DNA of 64,000 bases. Origin: Moringa oleifera. Lineage: Eukaryota; Streptophyta; Magnoliopsida; Brassicales; Moringaceae. Shown here in pieces: positions 12,640 through 24,244 of this stretch (positions are counted from its first letter, which is position 1; every line of letters begins with the position of its first letter). The notes under the pieces are model-generated. The model was given only the letters and a program-made list of their open reading frames with translations, was not told the DNA's origin and searched no databases. Where the stretch lies: NCBI GenBank assembly GCA_021397835.1, contig JAJFZO010000407.1:1922001-1986000 (forward strand), written 5' to 3'. A program made the position numbers and the translations under genes.

Positions 12640-14467
12640 TGCATGATTTTAGGTCAAAAACCTGAAAAGATTTTAGAAAGCGATTGGGATCTTCTTGATA
12701 GATAGGTATCGGGGGTTATTCGACTAACACGATCAAAGAATGTTGCTCATAATGTGATAAAGAATAAAATAACTACAAGTCTGATTAAGGTGTTATCCGA
12801 CATGTATGAAAAACCTTTAGCAAACAACAAGAGTTTTCTCATAAAAAAGCTATTTCATTTGAAAATAGGTGAAGATAATTCTGTTGCAACTCATCTTAAT
12901 GAGTTTAATACCATTATTAATCAATTATCACCTATTGAGATTGACTTTAATGATGAGGTACGTGCCTTAATACTTTTGGCATCACTGCCAAATAGTTGGG
13001 AGCTCATGAAAGCAGCAATTAGCAATTTTATTGGGAGTTCAAAATTGAACTTTAATGATGTTCGTGATCGAGTTCTTGCAAAAAAGATTTAAAGAATTGA
13101 TTCACATGAAACATCAGTTGCAAATTCTGCCCTAAATGGTGAAAATAAGGGAAAAGAAAGTGACAAAAATTCTAATTGCAATAAGGGCAAATCTAAGTCA
13201 AGGAATGAAATAAGTAAATCTAGATCTGGAAGAAATCTAGAATGCTAAAACTACAAGAAAAAGGCCACATGAAGAAAGACTATCGATCACTGAATAAAAA
13301 TGGTGAGAATAAAGATGATACAGCAAATGTTATCATAGATGAGGTAAATGATGCATTACTTTTTGCTATTGATAATCCTCTTGAGTCTTGGATTTTAGAT
13401 TTTAGAGTGTCTTTTCATACCACTGTATATAGCCAAATAATGGAGAATTATGTTGCCGATAATTTTGGGAAGGTTTATCTTCCTGATGGAGAACCTTTGA
13501 ATATTATTGGTATGGGTGATATTAAATTGAAGATGCCAAATGAGAATATCATGAAGATTTAAAAGGTGAGACATGTGCCAAAGTTAATGAGAAATCTGAT
13601 TTCTATTGGACAGCTTGATAATAAAGGGCACAAGGTGATTTTCAATGATAATGGTTAAAAATTTACCAAAAGTGCCATGGTTGTTGCTCAGGGGAGTAAA
13701 ACTGAAACTTTCTATAATATCTCAAGTTGCAAAGATACAGTAGCTACTGTTGACACTGGTATAAACTTTGATTTATGGCATTGCAAATTGAGCATATGAG
13801 TGAAAAATGAATGATAGTCATGGTGGTAAATGATAATTTGCTAGATTTAAAATCTGTAGAGCATAAGTTATGTGAAAGTTGCATCTTTGGCAAACAAAAA
13901 AAAGTCAACTTCTTCAAAGCAGAAAAGCAATTGAAATAGGAAAAACTAGAGTTAGTTCATACAGATGTATGGGAGCCTTCAATTGTGACATTTCTTGAGA
14001 GATCTAGCTACTATGTGACTTTCATTGATGACTCAACTAGAAAGGTTTGGATTTATTTTTTAATGAATAAATCTGATGTGTTTGATACTTTCAGGAAATG
14101 GAAAGTTATGGTTGAGAATGAAACTAATCTTAAGATTAAGTGTTTGAGATCTGATAATTGTGGAGAATATATTGATGATGATTTCAAATAGTTTTGTGCT
14201 AACAATGGGATCAAGATGGCAAAGACTATTTTAAGGACACTTCAGCAAAATAATGTTGTAGAAAGGATGAACAAGACATTGAATGAGCATGCAATGAGTA
14301 TGAAAATGCATGCAGGGTTGCTCAAGGTATTTTATGCAAATGCAATTAACACTGCAGCCTATTTGATCAATAAGGGTCCTTTAGTTTTACTTAAGAGACA
14401 TTCCAGTGATCCAAAAGTAACTGTTTTTCACCAATCTAACAAAATATATGGTTTAGATAATATATAA
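12640..14467 (+). mobile_element. Ty1/copia fragment D (gag–protease–integrase)
   Basis: Plus-strand 5' half of a copia element. UBN2-type gag lies at 12754–13092 (LSDMYEKPLANNKSFLIKKL, FNTIINQLSPIEIDF, ALILLASLPNSWE). A degraded CCHC knuckle follows near 13245 (Cys replaced by a stop, GHMKKDYR). Protease-like sequence is at 13380–13560, where the expected D-S/T-G reads DFR (WILDFRVSFHT). Then pre-integrase (LWHCKL, near 13770) and integrase (13985–14191 YVTFIDDSTRKVW, RSDNCGEYIDDD; 14216–14467 QQNNVVERMNKTLNEHA). RT, RNase H and LTRs are absent. Several stops; not functional. Confidence 0.85.
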
Positions 14468-16040
14468 AAATATAAAATAATATTACATAAAATTTATACA
14501 TACATAAAAAGTAATGCATAAATAAATATTATACAAAAATATAATATGAACAAATATTGCATCAAACTACCATATAATAAATATTACATAAAAACTAAAG
14601 CATTAACAAATATTGCATGAAGCCTTGAAATATTATATGAAAACATAATTGTAAAATATTATATTTAGCCATAAATATTATATCTAAAAATAAAATATGA
14701 CATTGAGCATTAACGGAATTCTCACACATAAAAGACAACCTAAAATCTAGTATATTAAAAAAAAATGAAACTTAATGTTCACAACCAATAATTTTTATGC
14801 TTGAAGCCATCAATATTCAAGATATCCAAACAAAATCGGATGTATAATGCAAATAAATCATTTAAATGAAACACATGTGACATATTAACTCCATATTTTT
14901 GTATTCACAACTCAAAAAATACTCAAAAAAATAAAAACATGTTTCGCATAAGTTTTTCATTCACTCACAAAATGCATTAATTGTAGATTTATGAATAATA
15001 TTAAAATCTCAATAATACTAATTCCACAAAAAAAAAATATTTTTTTGCAAAAAATAAAATATATTTGATTAAAGGTGTCAGAAAAAACTTAAAATAAAAG
15101 AAATGGATATTTTGATCAGCTTAAAGTAAAATGAAGCAAACTTATCCATGAAATCATACATCCAAAGTTGAAATCTCATCTCAAAATCAAAATATTTCTC
15201 TTGCACACAAAGAAAGCTATATCCGAACAAAAAAAAAACTAGAGAAGAGAGAAAAAAAAAATACATAAGTTTGCCAATTTTTAGGGACATTTTGAACAGA
15301 ATCAACATTTTATGCTAAAAAAACTCAAAACAATAATTTACGTTATTGATATGGAGAGACCAAAAAAAGCTAAGCCAGGTAATTACCTCATATAAGAAAA
15401 CTGTCATATTTATAATATGACGTTGATGAAAATAACATTAAATCTAACTCATTTAAAAAAAGCAACATTAATTTATATATAAAAGTGTAAAACTTTATAG
15501 ATTAATCAATAATACTTATAGTTAAAAAATCTGAAATATGGGAGTACAATATGTGATAGATAATGCTAGTAATGTTACCGAATTGGAAAAGAAATCATTT
15601 TCTTGGGCCAATGCTTGAGTGTGGCATCCACTGTGCCAACCTTTTTAATTGAGGATAATTTATGACTGCAGTCGCCTTTGCAGAGGATCAGTAAATGAAT
15701 GTTAACTTAATTGGGCAGGTGGGTTTGTTGGACAGATAGACATGGGGAGTGGGGACAATTAACTTGTCTTCTTTTAGGAAAAGCAGAACCTGAGAGAAAA
15801 AAGGGGCAAAACTTTGACAAAATAGAAACAAGTCTTAGGTGAAGTGGAGCAGTCACCAAGAATGAAAACATATAAAGAATGCCATAAGAATCGAGCTATC
15901 AAGAACTGTCAAGCAGCCACAAAATGGTGGCTCTAATATGTGCAGCACGCCTATCCAAGCAAAACAAGGAAGCATGATAACACATCGACCAAAAACCAAA
16001 GAACAAGGGCAAGACGCAAGAGGATAAGATAGATTAATTA
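14468..16040. other. A+T-rich intergenic DNA with short degenerate repeats
   Basis: From about 14470 to 14720 the sequence is built from degenerate copies of an AAATATTRCATAAA-like unit. The rest is A+T-rich with a poorly supported 76-codon minus-strand frame (15078–15308, low-complexity hydrophobic). From about 15,590 to 16,040 composition is more even and may be the 3' region of the minus-strand gene next to it. No other gene is supported. Confidence 0.6.
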
Positions 16041-16041
16041 C

Positions 16042-16353
16042 TTAAGGTGCTGGATCCTCCACTTTCCTCCTAGCCTCCTCGAGCTTCTCAATGATCTTGG
16101 CTTCAGTGTAACCCTGGTCAATTAGTTCGTCTCCAAGTATGACAAGCTTGAGTTGAATCCGACGCTTGCGGTCATGCTCAAGAATGTCCTTGTTGGGCTT
16201 CTTGGAGAGACCAGCAGTTCCCTCGCCAGGCTCCAAACCCTTGGTGGTATCAACGACCTTACTGGTTTTACGCTTGACGAAGAACTTGTTGCTGTGAATG
16301 TAACCATTGCTCCCAGACCCTCTGGGGGTTTGTGATCCTACTCCGTTGTACAT
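16042..16353 (-). CDS. truncated CWC21/SRRM2-type (cwf21 domain) protein
   Basis: Encodes 103 residues. The N-terminus MYNGVGSQTPRGSGSNGYI is the near-invariant start of the CWC21/Cwf21/SRRM2 family, spliceosome proteins that contact Prp8 and Snu114. Residues about 55–95 (KPNKDILEHDRKRRIQLKL, DQGYTEAKIIEKLEEARRK) are the cwf21 helix pair. The frame then stops at VEDPAP, whereas plant homologues continue into a long Arg/Ser-rich tail. The coding part has no intron. Upstream, minus-strand sequence at about 16,740–16,800 (AAGATCGGAAACCCTAA type) looks like a plant 5' leader, so it could be expressed. Substitutions at well-kept places (LVILGDELIDQ) suggest relaxed selection. It may be a retrocopy or partial duplicate, or a short functional paralogue. 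Confidence 0.65.
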   Translation of the reverse strand: MYNGVGSQTPRGSGSNGYIHSNKFFVKRKTSKVVDTTKGLEPGEGTAGLSKKPNKDILEHDRKRRIQLKLVILGDELIDQGYTEAKIIEKLEEARRKVEDPAP

Positions 16354-16859
16354 TCCTTTCTTCTCTTTGTGCTCTTATTCCACTCACCCGCAAGGCCTAT
16401 TCGATAGACAAGAACAGAAATACCCAAGCCACCTATATAAGGCGATTTACTTTGAAAATAGATCGCGTGAAGCAGAGTATTCTAGTATACAAAAAGCTAA
16501 ACGAGGACACAAGCGCAACAAAAACAACAAATAGAATTCGGATCTTTGTTGGATGAAATTAAATTAGAATAAGATCAGATTGCTTCCGCAATAGAATCGA
16601 TTCTAAATCTGGAGTATAAGATCCTTAATCGAAACAAAATTATCATATGACAAAGATAAGATCAAAAAGACAGGTAGTAATCGAATAAGATAAAGATAAA
16701 GGAATCCTAAAATCAAAGCACGGGATCAATATATAAGATTCATACTAGGTTAGGGTTTCCGATCTTCTTCGCTCACTTCTCTCTCGGTGTTGTTTTGAAT
16801 ATCTGAGGATAAGCGCGAAATTGATGCCTACCTGATCACGCAAAGCATTGATATTTATC

Positions 16860-19800
16860 ATAAATCAGTTATCAACTCTGCACGAAATTATTTTATCTTA
16901 TTAAATATATTAATAAATATAATAACAGTATCAATAAATTATTTAAAATTTTATTCTTATAATGTAAATTAAAATTAACTAATTTCTAATTAATTATAAA
17001 ATTTATAATACACAAATATAAAAATAATTTAAAATTTTTAAATAAGTTATTAATTCAATAATTATTAATAATAATGACACAAATGATAAAATAAATATAA
17101 TAAACAAATTTGATGAATTTATAGTATGTTAAATTTAAATATTTTAAAATAAATATTACCAGATTAATAAATTTTAAATTAACATTTTAAAATGAATCAT
17201 GCTTTAATTAAAAAATTACAATTGGTAAGACTGTTAAAAGTGTATCATAAGTTTACTCTTTTATATTTTATTTATAATTAAAAAATAATTATTTATTTTA
17301 AAAGATATATTAAAATTTGATTACATATATTAATGTTAAAAATATCAAACTCTCATAAAATTTTAATATTTATCCAAAATTACTAATCAACTCTATGATT
17401 AAAAAGTGACAAATCAAATTTTAATTTAGCAATTTAGATTAAATTAAACTTTATTAAAAATATACAAATTAAAAATTTTACACAATAAATTTTGACTTAA
17501 AACTTTTCATATATGTAAAAAAATATTTAAGTTACTATCACAAAGATTTTAGAATTTTTTGTAAGAAATACATATATTTTAAAATATATATTTTAAATTT
17601 TTAAAAATTTCATAAAAATAAACAAAAAATTATTCAAATTGAGAGAAAAATTCAAAATAAATTAAAAATTTTATTTAAATTATTTTTAGTATTTTAATAA
17701 TAAAAATATTTTAAATTTTAATAATTATTTAAATTAAGATTTAATTTAAATCAAATTAATAAATCAAGATTTAATTTATTATTTTTTAAATATGAGAGTT
17801 TGATTAATAATATAAGATAAATATTAAAATTTTATATAATTTTTACTCAAAAAATAATTTTTATGTACACATTAATGTTAAATTTAAAGATCCACTTATT
17901 GATAATTTATGTAACAGAAACCTATAATATTCATATGATATTCAATTTAATTAAATATTTTAAATAAAATATATTAATATCATAATATTTTGAAAAATAT
18001 GAAATATTTTTATATTTTAAAAATATTATGATATTAGATAAACTAATATTTACCAATATTTTAAAAATATATTTATCATTCCAAGAATTATAAACTGTTA
18101 TAAATTTAAATTTTTATTATTTTAAAATTAAATTTAGGATAAATTTTTTATAAATTTTAATATTTATTTTATATTATCAATTAAAATCTCATATTTAAAA
18201 ATAATAAATTAAATTTTAATCTATCAATTTGATTTAAATTGAAACCTATAAAAATTTTAAAAATTAGAGATACTAAAATTAAAGATCTTTATAATGAATT
18301 TTACTTTAATTTTTTTATAAATGTAAAAAAATTTTTGAAGTTACCATTACAAAAATTTTTAAATATATTAAATATTTTTTAAAATTTATAATATTAAAAA
18401 TGGTAAATACCATTTAAAACTTTGAGTTTTATCCTCTCTCTCTCCAATCAAACACTAACTTTTAAAATATATCCAAACAAAATCTGATTTATTGATTGTA
18501 TCTAAATTAAACATTGACTCAAAATAATTATAAAAAATTAGTGGTTTTTTCATTGTTAAAAATAACTAAAGACATTTCAAATATATTTTATACTTTATTT
18601 TAATTTTATTCTCAATTTTGAAATTTTTTTAACTAGTCAACTATTTTTTATGAAATTTTCAAAATTTTTATAGTATATTTTTTAAGAAAAGTATTTTTAG
18701 TACTTAAAAAATTTTGAATTTTTTTGTCATGATAGTTTAAATATTTTATTACATTCTTGAAAAATTATTATTCAAAATTTGTGATAAAATATTTTTAATT
18801 TGAATATTCTTAATATTTAAATTTTTAATAGGATTCAATTTTAATAAAATTAAAATGCTAAGGTTTATTTGGATACGTTTTGAAAGTAAAAGTTTGACTG
18901 AAGAGAGAAGATAAAACTTAAAGTTTTAAATGATATTTACTTTATTAAAAATTTATAAAAAATAAATTTTACATCAAAAAATGTTCAAATTTAAAAGATT
19001 GACCTACAATAAAATAAATAATTCATTTAAATTATTTTTGAAACATTTTAAAAATAAAAATATTTTAAAATTTTTATAATCATTTAAAATAAAATTTAAT
19101 TTGAATTAAATTATAAGATTAATATTTGATTTATCACTTTTTAAATATTGATAATAGGAAATAATATTTCATATTAATAATTATTAAAACATATAGATAA
19201 AATAACAAATATTGATATCACATGACCTTATTATATATATATATGATTAGCTTAAAATCGGTGTAATTTATAAGAAATAATTTTGAAAATTATATTTTTA
19301 TTATTATAAAATAAATTTATATTTTAATATTAATATTAGTTATAATATATAAAGCTAGTTTTTTAATTATTATCAAACTATAAAATTATAAATTTTAGTA
19401 GTTGTAATATCAGATTTTTTGAGTATCATTGTTTAGAATAAGTTCTTATAACAAATAAAATTATATTTTAATTTTAAATTATGAATGATTATCAACATAA
19501 AACATGGTACTCATTTTTTAATCTTGAACATTTCAAAGTGAATTAAATATTACAGATACATCGATAACATGTAATAATAAGTTGATCATATATTAATTAC
19601 AAATTACCATTAATAAAAAATATATTATTAAAATAAAAAATTAACCTATCAAATTGAGGAATAAATCCTTAATTCAAGAAAATATATATGTATATGTTTT
19701 TATAACTTAATAGTTGATAAATTTTAGTATTAAGAAAGTTTTAATATGAAGATTCAAATTTAAAATTTTTAAGAGAAATTTATTATTAAATTAAAATTTA

Positions 19801-20690
19801 CAAAATTATTTATATATAAAATTCGCACCTATGTGGTGATAATGTGAATGCAAAGTGATTCTATTTTTTATGTATATATATATATATTACATTATATTTC
19901 AATAATACCATAATTAAATATTATAATCATTTAACAATTTTAATATTTTTTAAAAAATTTAATTATATTTAATATATTTACATTCTATACTTATAGTCGT
20001 CTCAATTTTTAATTACCATTTTAAAATTTCATAACGTTGGATTAAAAATAACATGGCATCATGCTACGTCAGCCTGCCCAGCTTAATTGAGAATTCAAAT
20101 GAAAGCACTCCATTATTATCTTGCTTTTCTCCCTATTTTTGCTCTTACAAGTTGGCAATATAGTGCAAAATAATTTAGAAATAGTGCAAAATGGGCTATA
20201 TTTTATGCATTGTGTCCTCGGCCAACTTCCTAAGCCCATTGAATTCGTTCCTTAGGTTAATTTGATTTAAAAAGTTAAGCCCGAATCGACCTATTTAAAA
20301 CAAATTATCTAAGTTTAATCTATTTATCAAATGGGTCGGACCAATTGCTAGATCGGATTAAAAACGAGATCTCCAATTGCCATTTGTCATAACTTTATAA
20401 TTTTTTTAAATGACAATTATGTTTTTAAAAATATTTTCTGGAAAAAAAAGTGAAATTACAATCTTACCACATTTTAACTTCCAATCTCTTATTATAATTT
20501 AATCATTTTACAATTTATTTTTCTAAGTCTCATTATGAGAATAAACTTATAATATTGAAAATTTGTTTTATAAGAGAAAAAATTGTATAAATTTTGAAAT
20601 ATAGTCTCTTTTCCCAAACATATTATAAAAAATTTTCAATTATAATTTGATTAAACAAGTTGGTCGGATTATAAATTAAGAATTAATGAG
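16860..20690. other. A+T-rich intergenic DNA
   Basis: Almost 4 kb of A/T-run sequence with no coding frame and no recognisable mobile-element protein. A less A+T-rich stretch occurs at about 20,040–20,350, just before the promoter region of the peroxiredoxin gene. No RNA gene recognised. Confidence 0.7.
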
Positions 20691-20692
20691 AT

Positions 20693-20858
20693 CTATATAA
20701 AGAAAAGTTTCTAGAACATACTATTGAGAAAATCTGGTAGTTAGTGGCACGTATGAGGCCAAAATTACATTAATGTACATGCCTGTCCAGTGGGTCCAAC
20801 GGCCAACAAGCTTCCAAAATAAAAGAAAGAAGAAGAAATGTTGCCTGTGTCACGTGAC
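20693..20858 (+). promoter_or_regulatory. candidate promoter elements of the peroxiredoxin IIE gene
   Basis: A TATA-like CTATATAAAG lies at 20,693–20,702. A perfect palindromic G-box, GTCACGTGAC, is at 20,849–20,858, about 110 bp before the start codon. G-boxes bind bZIP/bHLH factors in light, ABA and oxidative-stress responses. The G-box would lie in the leader if the TATA-like site is used, so the true start site is uncertain. Confidence 0.45.
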
Positions 20859-20970
20859 CGGTCACTTCCCAGGCCACATGGTTACCTCCGCCTGGATATG
20901 CACTATCTCCTTTCTTAACCATCCAAAACTCACTTTCTCTGTGTCTGTGACGAGTGATAGCTGACTAACA

Positions 20971-21660
20971 ATGGCAGCTTCTCTCTCCATTTCCAGGCTC
21001 GTCTTCTCTCCCACCACCTCCCTCGGTTTTTCCTCAACAGCTGCCTCATTTATTTCCTCCTCGAAATTCCTCTCTTCTAGGGTTTCTTATTCCCCCGTCT
21101 CATTGAAGCTCCACCACCGTCGCTACCTGAAGCCCCTCTCTATCTCCACCAAGGCTGCAACCGTTTCCGCAAGCATTTCTGTGGGTGAGAAACTCCCTGA
21201 TTCCACCCTTTCCTACTTTGACGCTTCCGGGGAGCTCCAGACAACCACCATCTCCGACCTCACGTCCGGGAAGAAGGCTATCCTATTCGCTGTGCCGGGC
21301 GCCTTCACCCCCACCTGCTCTCAGAAGCACCTCCCAGGATTCGTGGAGAAATCTGCGGAGCTCAAGTCGAAGGGCGTGGACACCATCGCGTGCATTTCCG
21401 TGAACGACGCGTTCGTGATGCGGGAGTGGAAACAGAGCCTCGGAATCAATGATGAGGTGCTTCTGTTGTCTGACGGGAACGGCGAGTTCACGAGGAAGAT
21501 TGGGTGCGAGCTGGACCTTAGTGATAAGCCCGTGGGATTGGGGATCAGGTCCAGGAGGTACGCGCTCTTGGCGGAGGACGGGGTTGTGAAGGTCCTCAAT
21601 CTGGAGGAAGGTGGTGCTTTTACCTTTAGTGGCGCAGAGGATATGCTCAAGGTGGCTTGA
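20971..21660 (+). CDS. PRXIIE: peroxiredoxin-2E, chloroplastic (type II thioredoxin-dependent peroxidase)
   Basis: A single-exon gene of 229 residues. Residues 1 to about 68 are Ser/Thr-rich with scattered Arg and few acids, a typical chloroplast transit peptide. The mature part starts near [13 protein letters not shown]. The active-site block [10 protein letters not shown] places the peroxidatic Cys at residue 116; the second Cys of type II enzymes is Cys141 (IACISVND), 25 residues later as in the family. DAFVMREW and [12 protein letters not shown] are further family signatures. The enzyme reduces H2O2 and alkyl hydroperoxides in the stroma using glutaredoxin or thioredoxin. The first ATG of the frame is used because it begins the transit peptide. 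Coding G+C is far above the surroundings. An extra Cys179 (KIGCELDL) is present. Identification is firm. Confidence 0.96.
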   Translation: MAASLSISRLVFSPTTSLGFSSTAASFISSSKFLSSRVSYSPVSLKLHHRRYLKPLSISTKAATVSASISVGEKLPDSTLSYFDASGELQTTTISDLTSGKKAILFAVPGAFTPTCSQKHLPGFVEKSAELKSKGVDTIACISVNDAFVMREWKQSLGINDEVLLLSDGNGEFTRKIGCELDLSDKPVGLGIRSRRYALLAEDGVVKVLNLEEGGAFTFSGAEDMLKVA

Positions 21661-23700
21661 TTCTATGCGTTATCTTTTTCTTTTGGGTTTCTCTTTTTGG
21701 GTTCTCAGGTCTTTGCATCTTGACTGAGAGAACAGGCTAGTTTTGTTAATTAATCTGAAGGAACCTCGAGCATCTTTTTCATGGAATAGAAAGTATTGGC
21801 TCTTCAGATTTGGTGCTGCAACATTTTTCTTTTAGAAGTAAATTTCTTCTTTCATGGTGGACATATTTTGTGAATTGCAGATTGAAGTTGAAAATTGTTC
21901 CAATTCCAACCTATTTGTTTCATCCTTAGATGTATAGACCATAGCTGTTTCATGTGGTGAGACAGGGCTATCCTTGGTTGGGTTCTTGGTTCTCTGTTTC
22001 CACTTTGAGGTTGTGCCTAGTGTTGTGAAAGATAGGTTTTCTTCTTTTTATCCTCTTTTGTTTACTTGGACAAAACTGTGATTGGCTTTTGTGATTTTGG
22101 AGAAGTTAAAAGCACTTCTAGGAATGAAACAGTACTTATGTTGTTCTGTTATGAGTATAAAGGCATCGCTTTTCATGGATTTGCATGAATTAAGGGTAGC
22201 TATACAGTTCAGGAATGCTGTTAAGAGTATTTTCTTGCAATGTGTATGATTACTTAATTTAAATTCTATGATTCTTGAGCTTTTTGGGTGGAGTTGATAT
22301 TTTTACTATTTGTGGCAGACACCCTGACTTTGAGCTTAACATGTCGCTATTTCTTTAGAAAAATCACTATTGTATGCTGAGTAGAGCAAAAACAACTTTC
22401 GAATTTGTTTCATATTCGATTGAATGTGCTTCAGGAACACTACTAACAATTTGGGATTCCATGCCATTTGTTGCCTAAGAAGTTAAAAGAAAGAAATTGA
22501 TTGAGGTTGGAAACAAGAATGAGGATATATACTTAGAGAAATTAAAGAAATGATGGTATTATTCTGAACTCGAACTTTGACTTACAATTCATAATCACAG
22601 CATAAAATTGTTATTTTATTTAGCATAGACTTGAGTTTATGTTTACCCGAAACTCCCACCAACAAAAAACTTCACCGTATATCATATGAATAGTTAGTAC
22701 CTTGAGGTGTGACCTGGCTTCACTTCTCTGGTGCTGTCTTGATGTAAGTGTCCTGAACAACCTCTTCTTTTTAGGTCTATGTTAAGAAATGATCCTAAGG
22801 AGAGAAACTTTTTGGACATTGTTCTCGTGGTGTGGCCATGATGTTAAGCAAAATGCTTGACACTGAAGCTATGTGGCGATACTTGTGATGTCTCAGTTGT
22901 ATTATCTCATCATTCATAGGTCCAATTTAATAGTGTAAGATTCAGCGAATGCAATCTTCAATCAACTATGATGGAACAGCACATTTGTTTCATGTGGGTT
23001 ATGTTGTTCATGTTTAGACTTGGGAGCATTATTTGCAACTTTTACTTTGGCAGTGCATATGGTAGCTTTTTGCTCTGCTACATTTGCGGCGGAGTATTTT
23101 ATAGTTTTCTTTTGGAATCTGCTATTCTGGAAATTTATTTACTGGTAGTGCTACTTTTTGTGATAGGAGGCTACTAATTTGCATTGGCAGACCTGCATGA
23201 ATTAGTCTTTGATATTGTCTTCAGAACGTCTACATTTGTTCTGTTCTTATGGAAATGTAATATCAGCTTCTTTTAAGGAGGCAACAGTATCTCTGTTACC
23301 CCAATCTTGCAGTGTAGAGATGACAGTGAAATAAAATAAAGTATGGGCAAAAACTGAGCAAAGTTCACATTTGAACTAAAGCTGGGTGTTTCAGATTTGC
23401 AAAAAACTAATTACAACAAGTGCAGTACTCACAAGTAAACAAGTTAAACAAAACCAGGAAAGCAGTACTATGACATTCCACTTATATTGCTGCACTTAGG
23501 ACAAGTTCAGAGCATAGATAGTCACTGGTATAACATTCCTTGTCTTAACATACAGAATTTTACCAAATGTGAATGATAAGAATCTAAAAGAATTAGATCT
23601 CAAAAGTTAGCTTTTTGGGTGAGAGAGTCTAAAATTTTATAACTCACAAGACACACATGTTTTCAATACAAGATCAGTTTCCATGCCTTTCGGTTAAGAC
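21661..23700. other. 3' region of peroxiredoxin gene and spacer
   Basis: The first few hundred bases are T-rich, as in a plant 3' UTR. The rest is mixed-composition spacer without a credible coding frame; the 69-codon plus frame at 22,968 is hydrophobic low-complexity with no recognisable motif. No RNA gene was recognised. Confidence 0.55.
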
Positions 23701-23712
23701 CCAACACTCACC

Positions 23713-24135
23713 TTAAGAAACAGTCTGATTCACCCTCAGAGCAGCAGCATCACCAGAGATCAGTTTGTATTCTTCTGCTTGCCAGTATCATCTGTTTCCC
23801 CAGGAGCTTTGGTGGGGACCATAGATATGATGTGCTTCAGTGGACACCATAGACCTGAATCTTGCAGTCCGGTTTCTATCCTTGACTGCTTGCCGATATC
23901 AGCTAAATTTCACCAAATGCCACATTAAGAAACAGTCTGATTCACCCCCCGTATAGTGGCATCACCAGAGACTGGCTCAGGCCTTGCTTGCATGCCAGCA
24001 TCATCAGTTTCACTATGTGCTTCAGTGAACATCATACATGCATATCTTTCAAACTTGTTTCCATCCTTGGCTGCTTCTCAGTATCTTCTGTTTCATTATG
24101 TGTTTCAGTGGATATCATGCATGCATACCTTTCAA
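23713..24135. repeat. 211-bp imperfect tandem duplication downstream of the PPR gene
   Basis: Two copies start at 23,713 and 23,924, both TTAAGAAACAGTCTGATTCA. They share in order a GCATCACCAGAGA block, a TGCCAG.ATCATC block, ATGTGCTTCAGTG and TATCCTTG/CATCCTTG.CTGCTT. The second unit has a further internal echo (ATGTGTTTCAGTGGATATCAT near 24,100). They lie within 110–530 bp of the PPR stop codon, so probably in or beside its 3' UTR. Confidence 0.7.
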
Positions 24136-24244
24136 ACATTTAAATACCTGAATATAGTTTCTCAGATAGATTAATTACCTTGCTCTTTCTTCAATAAACT
24201 CTTGCACATGTTGAAAATCCAACCACACTTAAAGGGTTTGTAAT

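Noticed and set aside
15078..15308. 76-codon minus-strand frame rich in Phe, Ser and Leu
   Set aside because: A+T-driven low complexity, no motif or promoter context.
22968..23177. 69-codon plus-strand frame, hydrophobic
   Set aside because: Low-complexity Phe/Leu/Tyr content in a T-rich spacer, no motif, no splice or promoter context; looks like chance.
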